Of a stretch of 13,524 nt of DNA, positions 1-8,248 are shown piece after piece; the first letter of the stretch is position 1; every line of letters starts with the position of its first letter. The notes under the pieces are model-generated. The model made no database searches and had not been told where the DNA came from. It saw only the letters and a list, made by a program, of their open reading frames with translations. The stretch spans positions 1-13,524 of the forward strand of contig JBGPSQ010000058.1 in NCBI GenBank assembly GCA_041490205.1. Direction: 5' to 3'. Source of the stretch: DATDDB01 sp041490205. Lineage in GTDB: Bacteria > Pseudomonadota > Gammaproteobacteria > Burkholderiales > Gallionellaceae. The translations under genes were made by a program, and so were the position numbers.

Positions 1-1
1 C

Positions 2-1006
2 GCGCAACTGGAACAGAACGGTTTGGCCTATCAGGCCAAGGATGGCGATGTGAATTACGCCGTGCGCAAGTTCGAGGGCTACGGCAAGCTTTCCGGCAAA
101 TCGCTGGAAGACCTGCGCGCGGGTGAAAGGGTGGAGGTAACTTCCGAGAAGCACGACCCGCTCGACTTCGTGCTGTGGAAGCGCGCCAAGGAGGGCGAGC
201 CGGATGAGGCGAAGTGGGACTCGAAGTGGGGCCGTGGCCGTCCCGGCTGGCATCTGGAATGTTCGGCAATGGGCTCGGAATTACTGGGCAAACATTTCGA
301 CGTCCACGGCGGGGGAGCCGACTTGCAGTTTCCGCATCATGAGAATGAGATCGCGCAGAGCGAGGGCGCACACCAGTGCCAGTATGTGAATTACTGGATG
401 CATAACGGTTTCGTGCGTGTGGACAACGAGAAAATGTCCAAGAGCCTCGGCAATTTCTTCACCATTCGCGAAGTGCTGAAAAAGTATGATCCTGAAGTGG
501 TGCGCTTCTTCATCCTGCGCGCCCATTACCGCAGCCCGCTGAATTATTCCGACGCGCACCTGGATGATGCCAAGGGCGCGCTCACCCGGCTTTATACATC
601 TTTGAAGTCAGTGCCTGCTGCTGCTCAGGAAGTTGACTGGAATGGGGCTTATGCCCAGCGCTTCAAGGCTGCGATGGACGATGACTTCAATACGCCGGAA
701 GCAATGGCTGTGCTGTTCGATCTCGCCAATGAGCTGAATCGCACACAGTCTCAAGAAGCGGCTACACAACTAAAAGCCATGGCAGGCGTGCTGGGACTGC
801 TGCAACGCGGCCCTCAGGAATTCTTGCAAGGCGGCTCGGGAGCAGGCGGGCGGGACGATGCGGCGATCAATGCGCAGATCGAGGCGCGTATCGCCGCGAA
901 GAAGGCCAAAAACTTTGCCGAGGCCGACCGCGTCCGTAAGGAGCTGCTGGAAGCCGGGATAGTTCTTGAAGATACTCCCCAGGGCACTACTTGGCGGCGC
1001 GCATAG
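2..1006 (+). CDS. cysS: Cysteinyl-tRNA synthetase, 3' part (5' end outside window)
   Basis: Class I aminoacyl-tRNA synthetase that charges tRNA-Cys with cysteine in the cytosol. The frame is already open at base 2, so the true start and the HIGH motif lie upstream. About 334 residues are present against roughly 460 in the family. Visible hallmarks are the zinc-ligand cysteine in WHLECSAM (Cys codon 260-262), the FPHHENEIAQSEGA block with the His (335-337) and Glu (347-349) zinc ligands, and the KMSKS loop (431-445) that stabilises the adenylate. The C-terminal part carries the AEADRVRKELLEAGI...DTPQGTTW signature that ends CysRS proteins. A TTG at 23 is only an internal codon, not a start. 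The next gene lies 167 bp downstream and is functionally unrelated. Identification is very secure; only the 5' boundary is artificial. Confidence 0.97.
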   Translation, partial: AQLEQNGLAYQAKDGDVNYAVRKFEGYGKLSGKSLEDLRAGERVEVTSEKHDPLDFVLWKRAKEGEPDEAKWDSKWGRGRPGWHLECSAMGSELLGKHFDVHGGGADLQFPHHENEIAQSEGAHQCQYVNYWMHNGFVRVDNEKMSKSLGNFFTIREVLKKYDPEVVRFFILRAHYRSPLNYSDAHLDDAKGALTRLYTSLKSVPAAAQEVDWNGAYAQRFKAAMDDDFNTPEAMAVLFDLANELNRTQSQEAATQLKAMAGVLGLLQRGPQEFLQGGSGAGGRDDAAINAQIEARIAAKKAKNFAEADRVRKELLEAGIVLEDTPQGTTWRRA

Positions 1007-1173
1007 CACAACTGATTTCCCGATAGTGGATTGCCGCGCATCGCCAGGTGCGAATCGCCATGTGGGTGAGGCAACGCCACTTGCAATATTTGTGTAATAT
1101 CCGGGGATTATTCTAATTGGTTTGGCATCGTCGGATGGCTGTGCCGCTCCCCCGTTATTTCAGGTAATAGATT

Positions 1174-2652
1174 ATGCGCTGGCATGCACACCATCGGTCT
1201 CCCGGCCAGAATTTCCCAGAGCAGAAACGCCAGTGGCTCTGTGTTGCCATTTTGTTGAACTGTCTGGCGGTTGTGGCGATTGCGCCATCTGCACATGCGC
1301 AATCGGAGCAGCATGAAGCCGGGGCGGCCCAGGGCGAAACGGAGCCGACAGTCACACCGCCCGCAGCTTCGGCAGAGGTGGCGCAAAGCAAAACACCCGA
1401 GGAAGACTGGAATGCCAAATTCCAGTCAACCTATATCTGGCAACACCAGTCCGGGTTCCGCTCGCCTTACAGCGGCCCTAACAGCTTGCAGGCAAGCCCC
1501 GATAAGGCTTACACCTTTTCCTTCACGCCCGCCTTCGGCAAGCGCCTGTGGAATGGCGCGGAACTCTATGTTGACCCCGAAATCGTCCAGGGCGTGCCCC
1601 TGTCGAACAACCTGATCGGCATGGCGGGCTTCTACAACGGCGAAATCACGCGCGCCAGCGGCTCCAATCCCATTGCGTACCGTGCCCGCCTGTTCATGCG
1701 GCAAACCTGGGGGCAAGGAGGGGGCAGGGAAGCGGTCGAGTCCGGAATGAACCAGCTCGCGGGCATGGTGGACAGGAACCGGATCGTGCTGACGGCCGGG
1801 TTCCTGCCCGCGCTGGATATTTTCGACGACAATAAATATGCGCACGACCCGCGCACCCAGTTCATGAACTGGTGCAACATGACAAGCTGCGCATTCGATT
1901 ATGCCGCAGATGCGCGCGGCTATAGCTGGGGTATCGCGCTGGAAGATTACCGGGGCGACTGGGTGTTACGCTTCGGCCAGTTCATGCAGCCCAAAGATCC
2001 GAACATCCTAGCGCTCGATTGGCAATTTTTCAGGCACTACGGCCAGAATTTCGAAATCGAGCATGCCCATGAGCTGATGGGGCAGCCCGGGAAAGTGCGT
2101 TTGCTGGCCTATCGCAATACGGCGCGTACCGGGAGTTTCGCCGATGCGATGGCCAGCCCCAACTTTGCCGCGGACAATGCCGCAGGCATCACGGCCACGG
2201 GCACGGTGCGCAAGGAGGCCGTGAAATACGGCTTCGGCTACAACATTGAGCAGGCCATCACTCCGGAGATCGGCGTTTTCTCCCGCGCCATGTGGCAGGA
2301 CGGCCGTTACGAGACCTTTGCCTTCACCGAGGCGCATCGCTCCTTCTCTCTGGGGGCTTCCGTGGGCGGCAGCCTTTGGGCCCGCGAACGCGACACCCTT
2401 GGCCTGGCCTATATGCGCAATGCGCTTTCCGGCATATACCGCCAATATCTCGCTGCGGGCGGGCTGGGTTACTTCATCGGCGACGGCAAAATTAATTACG
2501 CAGACGAGCAAATCGTCGAAGCCTATTACAGCCTCGGTGTGACGAAAAATATATCGCTGACAGCAGACTATCAGCACTTTCGGAGTCCTGCCTACAACGC
2601 CGACCGCGGGCCGGTGACTATCGCTGGCGCCCGGCTGCATCTGGAGTATTAG
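1174..2652 (+). CDS. OprB-like carbohydrate-selective porin (outer membrane)
   Basis: Predicted outer-membrane porin of 492 residues. The N-terminus has a basic stretch of about 20 residues, a hydrophobic core (about 21-38) and a likely signal peptidase I site, SAHA|Q, after residue 42. The mature protein has alternating amphipathic strands and ends in a terminal aromatic (…LHLEY), as expected for a BAM-assembled beta barrel. The C-terminal segment with LAAGGLGYFIGDG and NYADEQIVEAYYSLGV resembles the end of OprB-family porins, which pass sugars or other small solutes. The substrate cannot be read from sequence. The ATG at 1174 is preceded by an AGGTAA Shine-Dalgarno sequence at 1162-1167. 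A second barrel gene follows after 11 bp, so the two probably form an operon. The OprB assignment rests on remembered family features, not a search; a generic barrel of another porin family is the alternative. Confidence 0.72.
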   Translation: MRWHAHHRSPGQNFPEQKRQWLCVAILLNCLAVVAIAPSAHAQSEQHEAGAAQGETEPTVTPPAASAEVAQSKTPEEDWNAKFQSTYIWQHQSGFRSPYSGPNSLQASPDKAYTFSFTPAFGKRLWNGAELYVDPEIVQGVPLSNNLIGMAGFYNGEITRASGSNPIAYRARLFMRQTWGQGGGREAVESGMNQLAGMVDRNRIVLTAGFLPALDIFDDNKYAHDPRTQFMNWCNMTSCAFDYAADARGYSWGIALEDYRGDWVLRFGQFMQPKDPNILALDWQFFRHYGQNFEIEHAHELMGQPGKVRLLAYRNTARTGSFADAMASPNFAADNAAGITATGTVRKEAVKYGFGYNIEQAITPEIGVFSRAMWQDGRYETFAFTEAHRSFSLGASVGGSLWARERDTLGLAYMRNALSGIYRQYLAAGGLGYFIGDGKINYADEQIVEAYYSLGVTKNISLTADYQHFRSPAYNADRGPVTIAGARLHLEY

Positions 2653-2663
2653 AGGTAAACCGC

Positions 2664-3428
2664 ATGCGCTCCCGCATCATGCTCATTGCCGCCGCACTGG
2701 TATTCCTGCATGCCAAGGGGGCGCTGGCCGCATCGAACGACGAAATTCAGGTATACGACGATGCCATCAACAAGCCCGGCGAATGGGGGCTGGATACGCA
2801 TGTCAACTATGTTCGTTCCGGGGTAACTACGCCAGCCTGGCCGGGCGATGCGCCGTCCAGCCACAGCTTGCGCGTGACACCCGAGCTTTCCTATGGACTG
2901 AGCAAGACATGGGAGCTGGGGGCGTACCTGCCCTTGCTCAAGGTGGCGGATGGCACAAAGTATGTTGAAGGCGCAAAAGTGCGCATCAAGTATATGGCGC
3001 CGTCTGACGGAGATTCTTTTTACTGGGGCTTGAATCAGGAACTCGGCTGGGTGTCCCTCCGTTCGGCGGAGCAGCATTGGAACGTGGAAATACGGCCCAT
3101 TTTCGGGATACGCACCGGGAAGTGGAATCTTACCGTGAACCCCATCATCGGATTCGAATTATCCGGGCCTAATAAGGAAATTCCCGATTTTTCACCGGCT
3201 TTCCGCGCAAGTTATGAGGTGGCCAACAACTTGAGTCTGGGGCTGGAGCACTACGCCGGGCTTGGGAAGCTGGAACACATCTCACCGTACGGACAGCAAT
3301 CCCAGGATACTTATATTGTCGTGGATACCGAGCTTGCCGGCTGCGCCATCAATTTTGGCGTCGGCAAGGGGTGGAATGCCAGTTCGGACAAATGGACGGT
3401 AAAAGCGATCATCGGGACCCGTTTTTAG
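2664..3428 (+). CDS. Exported outer-membrane beta-barrel protein of unknown function
   Basis: 254 residues with a clear signal peptide: basic MRSR, a hydrophobic core, and a probable cleavage at ALA|A after residue 22. The rest is rich in alternating hydrophobic/polar strands with many aromatic residues and ends in Phe (…IIGTRF), the usual C-terminal signal of outer-membrane barrels. The mature start, with the segment INKPGEWGLDTHVNYV, resembles small outer-membrane proteins often annotated only as hypothetical or as MetA-pathway/transporter-like barrels; I cannot assign a substrate. Its Shine-Dalgarno AGAGGT (2651-2656) overlaps the stop codon of the upstream porin gene, which supports co-transcription and perhaps translational coupling. 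A 93-bp gap then separates it from mlaF. It is not MlaA: there is no lipobox cysteine and no MlaA-like sequence. Confidence 0.7.
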   Translation: MRSRIMLIAAALVFLHAKGALAASNDEIQVYDDAINKPGEWGLDTHVNYVRSGVTTPAWPGDAPSSHSLRVTPELSYGLSKTWELGAYLPLLKVADGTKYVEGAKVRIKYMAPSDGDSFYWGLNQELGWVSLRSAEQHWNVEIRPIFGIRTGKWNLTVNPIIGFELSGPNKEIPDFSPAFRASYEVANNLSLGLEHYAGLGKLEHISPYGQQSQDTYIVVDTELAGCAINFGVGKGWNASSDKWTVKAIIGTRF

Positions 3429-3459
3429 CTCCCCAAGAGGCGTTTAAGGTACATGGGAG

Positions 3460-3489
3460 TTGTAGCGGGGTTGCGCGGTGGTTTAGAAT
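3460..3489 (+). promoter_or_regulatory. Possible sigma-70 promoter for the mla operon
   Basis: In the 93-bp gap before mlaF, a TAGAAT hexamer (3484-3489) is a good -10 candidate. Placed 18 bp upstream is TTGTAG (3460-3465), a weak -35 that matches mainly at TTG. The distance from the -10 to the GTG start is about 33 bp. The site was found by eye only. The gap itself and the following run of tightly spaced mla genes make a promoter here plausible. Confidence 0.35.
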
Positions 3490-3521
3490 GGGCCTTTCGC
3501 GTTCGACAGGATCACGGATAA

Positions 3522-4325
3522 GTGTCATCACAAACGCTGGTTGAACTACGCGACGTCAATTTCGCCTACGATCGCCGTCCCATTTTAAAAGGCATCAACA
3601 TGGATTTCCCCAAGGGCAAGCTGGTTGCCATCATGGGGCTTTCCGGTTGCGGCAAGACCACCATATTGCGTCATATCGGCGGGGTGCTCAAGCCGACCAA
3701 GGGGTATGTGAAAGTGGACGGCCAGGTCATTCATGACCTGGACCGCAAGGGGTTGTATGCAATGCGCCGCAAGATGGGCATGCTGTTCCAGTTCGGCGCG
3801 CTGTTCACCGACATGTCGGTGTACGACAACGTCGCCTTCCAGATGCGCGAGCATACCGACCTGCCGGAAGAAATCATTCGCGACATGGTGATGATGAAGC
3901 TGCGCGCCGTGGGGCTTTACGGCACGCAGAACCTGATGCCCGCCGAGCTTTCCGGCGGCATGGCGCGGCGCGTGGCGCTGGCGCGCACCATCGCACTCGA
4001 CCCGATGCTGATCATGTACGACGAACCGTTCGCCGGGCTTGATCCCATCTCGCTGACCGTGGTGGGCAACCTTATCCGGCGCCTGAACGATGCGTTGGGC
4101 GCAACCTCCATCGTGGTAACCCACGACGTGCAGGAATCGCTGAAGATCGTGGATTACGTTTATTTCGTATCGAACGGCGCGATCATCGCGGAGGGCACGG
4201 CAGAAGAGATCCGCGCTTCCGGCGAGGCATTTGTGCGGCAGTTTGTATATGGCGAAATGGACGGGCCGATCCCGTTCCATTACCCTGCCGGCGATTACCG
4301 GCAAGCTTTGAATTTACGGGCCTGA
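3522..4325 (+). CDS. mlaF: Phospholipid ABC transporter ATP-binding protein MlaF
   Basis: Cytosolic ATPase of the MlaFEDB inner-membrane complex, which moves glycerophospholipids between the inner membrane and the periplasmic carrier MlaC to keep the outer membrane asymmetric. The 267 residues show a complete ABC ATPase: Walker A GLSGCGKT (39-46), Q-loop Gln90, signature LSGGM (143-147), Walker B LIMYDE (163-168) and switch His201. The length fits MlaF (about 270). The gene starts at GTG 3522, which gives the expected N-terminus (SSQTLVELRDVNFAY); the Shine-Dalgarno is weak. The stop is almost contiguous with the mlaE start, as in other Mla operons. The early end of the strand order and a following permease of the MlaE type distinguish it from generic ABC ATPases. 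Confidence 0.95.
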   Translation: MSSQTLVELRDVNFAYDRRPILKGINMDFPKGKLVAIMGLSGCGKTTILRHIGGVLKPTKGYVKVDGQVIHDLDRKGLYAMRRKMGMLFQFGALFTDMSVYDNVAFQMREHTDLPEEIIRDMVMMKLRAVGLYGTQNLMPAELSGGMARRVALARTIALDPMLIMYDEPFAGLDPISLTVVGNLIRRLNDALGATSIVVTHDVQESLKIVDYVYFVSNGAIIAEGTAEEIRASGEAFVRQFVYGEMDGPIPFHYPAGDYRQALNLRA

Positions 4326-4331
4326 TTGAAT

Positions 4332-5120
4332 ATGCCAGTCAAGAATAGTGTCGGCGCATTGGGGCGGCGTACCGTGAATGCGGTTTGGCGCATGGGCCTT
4401 GCCGCGCGCTTTTTCGGGCTGACCCTGCTGTATTCCGGCGTCAGTTTCCGCCGCTTCCGCCTCACCAGGAGGGAAATGTTTTTCAGCGGCGTAATGTCGC
4501 TGATCATCATCGTGGTGGCGGGCATGTTCGTCGGCATGGTGTTGGCCTTGCAGGGCTACGAGACGCTCAAGCGCTACGGCTCGGAATCGGCGCTGGGTTC
4601 GCTGGTGGCGCTCTCCCTGGTGCGCGAGCTGGGGCCGGTGCTCGCCGCCCTGCTGTTCGCCAGCCGCGCCGGTTCCGCGATGACGGCGGAGATCGGCCTG
4701 ATGAAGGCGACAGAACAAATTGACGCGATGGAGCTGATGGCGGTGAACCCGATTGCGCGCGTGGTGGCGCCGCGCTTCTGGGCCGGGGTGATTTCCATGC
4801 CGCTGCTGTCGGCGATATTTTCCGCCATGGGCGTGTTCGGCGGCTATGTCGTGGGCGTGGTGGTGATCGGCGTGGACGAAGGATCGTTCTGGTCGCAGAT
4901 GCAGTCCGCGGTGGATTTCCGCCAGGACGTGATGAATGGCGTCATCAAGAGTGTGGTGTTCGGCGTGGCGGTGACTGTCATCTCGCTGTTCGAGGGTTTC
5001 GATGCGCCGCCCACCGCAGAAGGTGTTTCGGGCGCGACTACGCGCACTGTGGTTGAATCGTCGCTGGTCATATTGATGCTGGATTTCATATTGACCGCAT
5101 TCATGTTTCGGGGAGATTAG
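4332..5120 (+). CDS. mlaE: Phospholipid ABC transporter permease MlaE
   Basis: Integral inner-membrane permease of the Mla complex. The 262 residues include several hydrophobic segments (about 52-73, 101-112, 145-180, 205-219, 243-258). The family hallmark, roughly residues 98-133, is present: RELGPVLAALLFASRAG followed by the AEIGLMKATEQIDAME stretch. I chose the ATG at 4332. An in-frame TTG at 4326 would add two residues and lies directly after the mlaF stop; the weak ACGGG upstream fits either start. The gene sits between mlaF and mlaD, with mlaD starting 1 bp after the stop, so the three are surely co-transcribed. Identification is secure from the hallmark segment and context. Confidence 0.94.
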   Translation: MPVKNSVGALGRRTVNAVWRMGLAARFFGLTLLYSGVSFRRFRLTRREMFFSGVMSLIIIVVAGMFVGMVLALQGYETLKRYGSESALGSLVALSLVRELGPVLAALLFASRAGSAMTAEIGLMKATEQIDAMELMAVNPIARVVAPRFWAGVISMPLLSAIFSAMGVFGGYVVGVVVIGVDEGSFWSQMQSAVDFRQDVMNGVIKSVVFGVAVTVISLFEGFDAPPTAEGVSGATTRTVVESSLVILMLDFILTAFMFRGD

Positions 5121-5121
5121 T

Positions 5122-5610
5122 ATGGAACGTACCACGCTGGATTTGTGGGTGGGGACATTCGTGGTGGCGGGGATAGTCGCGCTGGGGGTGCTGGCCTTCA
5201 AGGTGGGCAACCTGAGCACCTACAACGTGTCCGAGACCTACCAGTTGACGGCTTATTTCGCGAATATTGGCGGGCTCAAGCAGCAGGCATCGATCAAGAG
5301 CGCGGGCGTGCTGATCGGGCGGGTCAAGGAGATCACCCTGGACACCGAGCGCTACCAGGCCAAGGTGACCATGACCATAGACAAGCGCTACCAGTTCGAT
5401 CATGACACTTACGCCAAGATACTGACTTCCGGTTTGCTGGGCGAGCAGTACATCGGCCTGGACGCAGGCGGGGACGCAGAGATGCTGAAGAACGGCGATA
5501 CCATAGAGCATACCCAGTCTGCCGTAGTGCTGGAGGACCTGATCGGCAAGGTCATCAATATGCTGGCCGAGGGCCCCGCCAAGCCCAAGGAAGCGAACGG
5601 CAAAAAATAA
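5122..5610 (+). CDS. mlaD: MCE-domain lipid-binding protein MlaD
   Basis: Membrane-anchored periplasmic subunit whose MCE domains form a hexameric ring through which lipid passes between the MlaFEB core and MlaC. The 162 residues have one N-terminal transmembrane helix (about 8-27) that anchors the protein. An MCE domain follows (about 38-117), with ANIGGLKQQASIKSAGVLIG and the conserved GLLGEQYIGL (104-113), and then a short C-terminal helix region with VVLEDLIGKVINML. It is a little shorter than the E. coli protein (183). A good Shine-Dalgarno, GGGGAG (5110-5115), precedes the ATG by 6 bp and lies within the end of mlaE. The tail is lysine-rich (KPKEANGKK). The next gene is mlaC, without the mlaA that many betaproteobacteria carry at this point. 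Confidence 0.94.
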   Translation: MERTTLDLWVGTFVVAGIVALGVLAFKVGNLSTYNVSETYQLTAYFANIGGLKQQASIKSAGVLIGRVKEITLDTERYQAKVTMTIDKRYQFDHDTYAKILTSGLLGEQYIGLDAGGDAEMLKNGDTIEHTQSAVVLEDLIGKVINMLAEGPAKPKEANGKK

Positions 5611-5621
5611 GGAGAGCAACC

Positions 5622-6263
5622 ATGAAAATGGCGATTGGATTATTGATGGTGTTGTCATTGTCCTCCGTTGCGCCGGGTGCTGTCGCCGACGTGAAGGAGC
5701 CGGACGCGCTGATCCGCGAGACGGCGGACGAGGTGATTGCGACGGTCAAGCATGACAAGGATATGCGCAACGGGAACCAGCAGAAACTGCTGGACCTGGT
5801 GGAGGTCAAGATACTGCCGCATTTCGACTTCGAGCGCCTGACGCGCCTGGCGGTGGGCGTCCCATGGAGGTCTGCCACAGCGGAGCAGCGCAAGGCGCTG
5901 GTCACCGAGTTCCGCACCCTGCTGGTGCGCACATACACGGCTGCATTTTCACGTTATCAGGACCAGAAGGTGGAGGTCAAACCTGCGGTAGTGAATCCGA
6001 AAAGGAAAGACGAGGCGACCGTCAACACGACGATAGTCAAGCCGGGCTCGCCCCCCATTGCCGTGGATTACGTCATGGAGAAAAAGGATGACGGCTGGAA
6101 GGTGTTCGACCTGAGCATAGAAGGCTCAAGCCTGATCGAAAGCTATCGCGGGACGTTTGCTGAAAAGACCCAGGAGTCCGGCATAGACGGGCTCATCAAA
6201 TACCTGGCCGACAAAAATCGCGCGAATGCCGCCAAGCCCTTGAACAAGGCCGATTCCAAGTGA
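5622..6263 (+). CDS. mlaC: Periplasmic phospholipid carrier MlaC
   Basis: Soluble periplasmic shuttle that carries a phospholipid between the outer-membrane MlaA complex and MlaFEDB. The 213 residues match the family length (211 in E. coli). A signal peptide is evident: MKMAIGLLMVLSLSSVAPGAVA, with cleavage likely after Ala22. The mature part has the typical MlaC (Tol_Tol_Ttg2) features: PDALIRETADEVIATVK near the start, LPHFDFERLTRLAVGVPWRSA in the first third, VDYVMEKKDDGWKVFDLSIEG and SLIESYRGTF towards the end. A strong Shine-Dalgarno GGAGAG (5611-5616) directly follows the mlaD stop. The last codon and stop overlap the mlaB start by 4 bp. Confidence 0.94.
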   Translation: MKMAIGLLMVLSLSSVAPGAVADVKEPDALIRETADEVIATVKHDKDMRNGNQQKLLDLVEVKILPHFDFERLTRLAVGVPWRSATAEQRKALVTEFRTLLVRTYTAAFSRYQDQKVEVKPAVVNPKRKDEATVNTTIVKPGSPPIAVDYVMEKKDDGWKVFDLSIEGSSLIESYRGTFAEKTQESGIDGLIKYLADKNRANAAKPLNKADSK

Positions 6264-6553
6264 TCACCCGCGACGGCGACAAGCTGCAATTGGCCGGGCC
6301 GTTGACGCTGCAAACGGTCAAGGCGCTGTTTGACCGGGGTTTGCAGGCGGACGGCAGCGCCAGCCTCGTCGTTGACCTGGCGCGGGTCGAGGCGGTGGAT
6401 TCCGCGGGTGTCAGCCTGCTGCTGACCTGGCTGCGCGAGGCGCAGCGCACCAATATCACCCTGTGCTTTTCCAATATCCCCGAAAACCTGATGAGCCTGG
6501 CCCGGCTGTATGGCGTGGCGGACATGCTGCCCCTGTGCGGCGATGCCGCATAG
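6260..6553 (+). CDS. mlaB: STAS-domain protein MlaB
   Basis: Small cytosolic STAS-domain subunit that binds MlaF and is needed for assembly and activity of the Mla ATPase. The 97-residue protein is a single STAS fold with the diagnostic loop VDSAGVSLLLTW (about 46-57), between a beta strand (SLVVDLARVEA) and a helix, and a second strand ITLCFSNIP. It starts at GTG 6260 in a GTGA overlap with the mlaC stop, pointing to translational coupling and fixing the start. Position as last mla gene fits the order mlaFEDCB known from gammaproteobacteria. By sequence alone it could be any STAS protein; context makes MlaB very likely. Confidence 0.88.
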   Translation: MITRDGDKLQLAGPLTLQTVKALFDRGLQADGSASLVVDLARVEAVDSAGVSLLLTWLREAQRTNITLCFSNIPENLMSLARLYGVADMLPLCGDAA

Positions 6554-6581
6554 CCGTCACGGCTTGAGTTGACTTGATCCA

Positions 6582-7490
6582 ATGCATCCCGCAGTCGATG
6601 TCCGCCAGGTGTCCAAACGCTTCGGCAGCCTGCAAGCCGTGGACAACGTGGACTTGCGCATCGAGGCGGGCGAATTCTTCGGCCTGCTCGGGCCCAACGG
6701 CGCGGGCAAGACCACGCTGATCAACCTCCTTTCCGGTTTGGCGCGTCCCGATTCCGGCCAGCTTTCAATATTGGGCCATGATGTGGTCACGCAGTACCGC
6801 GACAGCCGCCGCCTGCTGGGCGTAGTGCCGCAGGAACTGGTGTTCGACCCCTTCTTCACCGTGCGCGAGTCCCTGCGCCTGCAATCAGGCTACTTCGGCC
6901 TGCGCAGCAATGACGCCTGGATAGACGAGGTGATGCACCACCTCGACCTCACCGGCAAGGCCGACACCAACATGCGCAAGCTTTCCGGCGGCATGAAGCG
7001 CCGCGTGCTGGTGGCGCAGGCATTGGTGCACAAGCCGCCGGTAATCGTGCTGGATGAGCCGACCGCCGGGGTGGACGTGGAGTTGCGCCAGGCATTATGG
7101 CGCTTCATCCAGCGGCTCAACCGGGAAGGCCATACCGTGCTGCTGACCACCCACTACCTGGAAGAGGCGGAGGCATTGTGCAACCGCGTTGCCATGCTGA
7201 AGCGCGGCAAGATCGTTGCGCTCGACACCATGCAAAACCTGCTCAACAGCGTCGCAGCCTGTCGTGTGCAACTGCGCCTGTCGGGCGCTCTTCCCGCAAC
7301 GCTGTTGCCGCAATTGGTGGAGCAGGCGGACGATAGCTATGTGCTGTCCCTGTCTTCGTATGCGGCGCTGGAAACCGTGCTGGCACAATTGCGCACGGCG
7401 AACATCAGTGTGCTGGAAATGAATTTGCAACAGGCCGACCTGGAAGACGTGTTCCTGCAAGTGGTGGGCCAAAAGGCAGGCGATCCATGA
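6582..7490 (+). CDS. ABC-2 type exporter, ATP-binding subunit (YadG-like)
   Basis: ATPase subunit of an inner-membrane exporter working with the permease that follows. The 302 residues contain Walker A GPNGAGKT (37-44), Q-loop Gln84, signature LSGGM (134-138), Walker B VIVLDEP (154-160) and switch His191 in TTHYLEEAE. An extra C-terminal region of about 85 residues follows (from about 215), ending LEDVFLQVVGQKAGDP, as is usual for ABC-2 drug, polysaccharide and YadG-type ATPases. The stop overlaps the permease start by 4 bp (ATGA), so expression is coupled. Only 28 bp separate it from mlaB, and the same pair sits after mla genes in many betaproteobacteria. The exported substrate is unknown. 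Confidence 0.9.
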   Translation: MHPAVDVRQVSKRFGSLQAVDNVDLRIEAGEFFGLLGPNGAGKTTLINLLSGLARPDSGQLSILGHDVVTQYRDSRRLLGVVPQELVFDPFFTVRESLRLQSGYFGLRSNDAWIDEVMHHLDLTGKADTNMRKLSGGMKRRVLVAQALVHKPPVIVLDEPTAGVDVELRQALWRFIQRLNREGHTVLLTTHYLEEAEALCNRVAMLKRGKIVALDTMQNLLNSVAACRVQLRLSGALPATLLPQLVEQADDSYVLSLSSYAALETVLAQLRTANISVLEMNLQQADLEDVFLQVVGQKAGDP

Positions 7491-8245
7491 GAACGAGCTT
7501 TTCCACCCTGTTTTACAAGGAAGTGCTGCGCGTGTGGAAAGTCGCGTTCCAGACCCTGCTCGCCCCCATTCTGACCTCGCTGCTCTACTTGCTGATTTTC
7601 TCGCATGTGCTGGAACAGCATGTCGAGGTATATCCCGGCGTGCGCTATACAGCCTTCCTGATACCCGGACTGGTGATGATGTCGGTGCTGCAAAATGCAT
7701 TCGCCAACAGCTCCTCCAGCCTGATCCAGTCCAAGATTACCGGCAATATCGTTTTTGTCCTGCTGGCGCCGATTGCCTATGGAGAATTCTTCGCGGCCTA
7801 TGTGCTGGCCTCGGTGGTGCGCGGGCTGGCGGTGGGGACGGGGGTATACCTCGCAGCGCTGTGGTTTGCCGTGCCACCGATGCTCCATCCCTTATGGATC
7901 ATGGTGTTTGCCGTGCTGGGCAGCGCCTTCCTGGGCGCGCTGGGCGTGGTGGCGGGCATCTGGGCGGAAAAATTCGACCAGTTGGCCGGGTTCCAGAACT
8001 TCATCATCATGCCGCTCACCTTCCTGTCCGGCGTGTTCTACTCCATCCACTCCCTGCCGGATTTCTGGCAGGGAGTGTCGCGCTTCAACCCGTTTTTTTA
8101 TATGATAGACGGCTTCCGTTACGGATTTTTCGGGGTGTCCGACATTTCGCCGTGGGTAAGCCTGGCGGTGGTAACGGCGTGCTTCACGGCGATGGCGGCA
8201 TTTACGCTGGCCATGCTACGTTCAGGATACAAATTACGGCTATAA
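7487..8245 (+). CDS. ABC-2 type exporter, permease subunit (YadH-like)
   Basis: Membrane partner of the preceding ATPase. The 252 residues contain about six hydrophobic segments, including QTLLAPILTSLLYLLIFSHV, PGLVMMSVLQNAF, AYVLASVVRGLAVGTGVYLA, MVFAVLGSAFLGALGVVAGI, the FIIMPLTFLSGVFYS segment and a last helix near the C-terminus. PLTFLSGVFYSIHSLPDFWQ followed by NPFFYMIDGFRYGFFG is a recognisable ABC-2 permease motif. The start ATG lies inside the end of the ATPase gene in a 4-bp overlap. ibaG begins 3 bp after the stop. Substrate is unknown; envelope lipid or glycan export is possible from the neighbourhood but is inference. Confidence 0.9.
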   Translation: MRTSFSTLFYKEVLRVWKVAFQTLLAPILTSLLYLLIFSHVLEQHVEVYPGVRYTAFLIPGLVMMSVLQNAFANSSSSLIQSKITGNIVFVLLAPIAYGEFFAAYVLASVVRGLAVGTGVYLAALWFAVPPMLHPLWIMVFAVLGSAFLGALGVVAGIWAEKFDQLAGFQNFIIMPLTFLSGVFYSIHSLPDFWQGVSRFNPFFYMIDGFRYGFFGVSDISPWVSLAVVTACFTAMAAFTLAMLRSGYKLRL

Positions 8246-8248
8246 ATC

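Noticed and set aside
1081..1114. Promoter candidates (TAATAT, TATTCT) upstream of the porin gene
   Set aside because: No -35 hexamer at an acceptable distance could be paired with either; the 167-bp gap probably holds a promoter, but I cannot place it.
4314..5219. 301-codon His/Arg-rich open frame antisense to mlaE
   Set aside because: A shadow of mlaE and the start of mlaD; no recognisable domain, and composition is typical of antisense reading.
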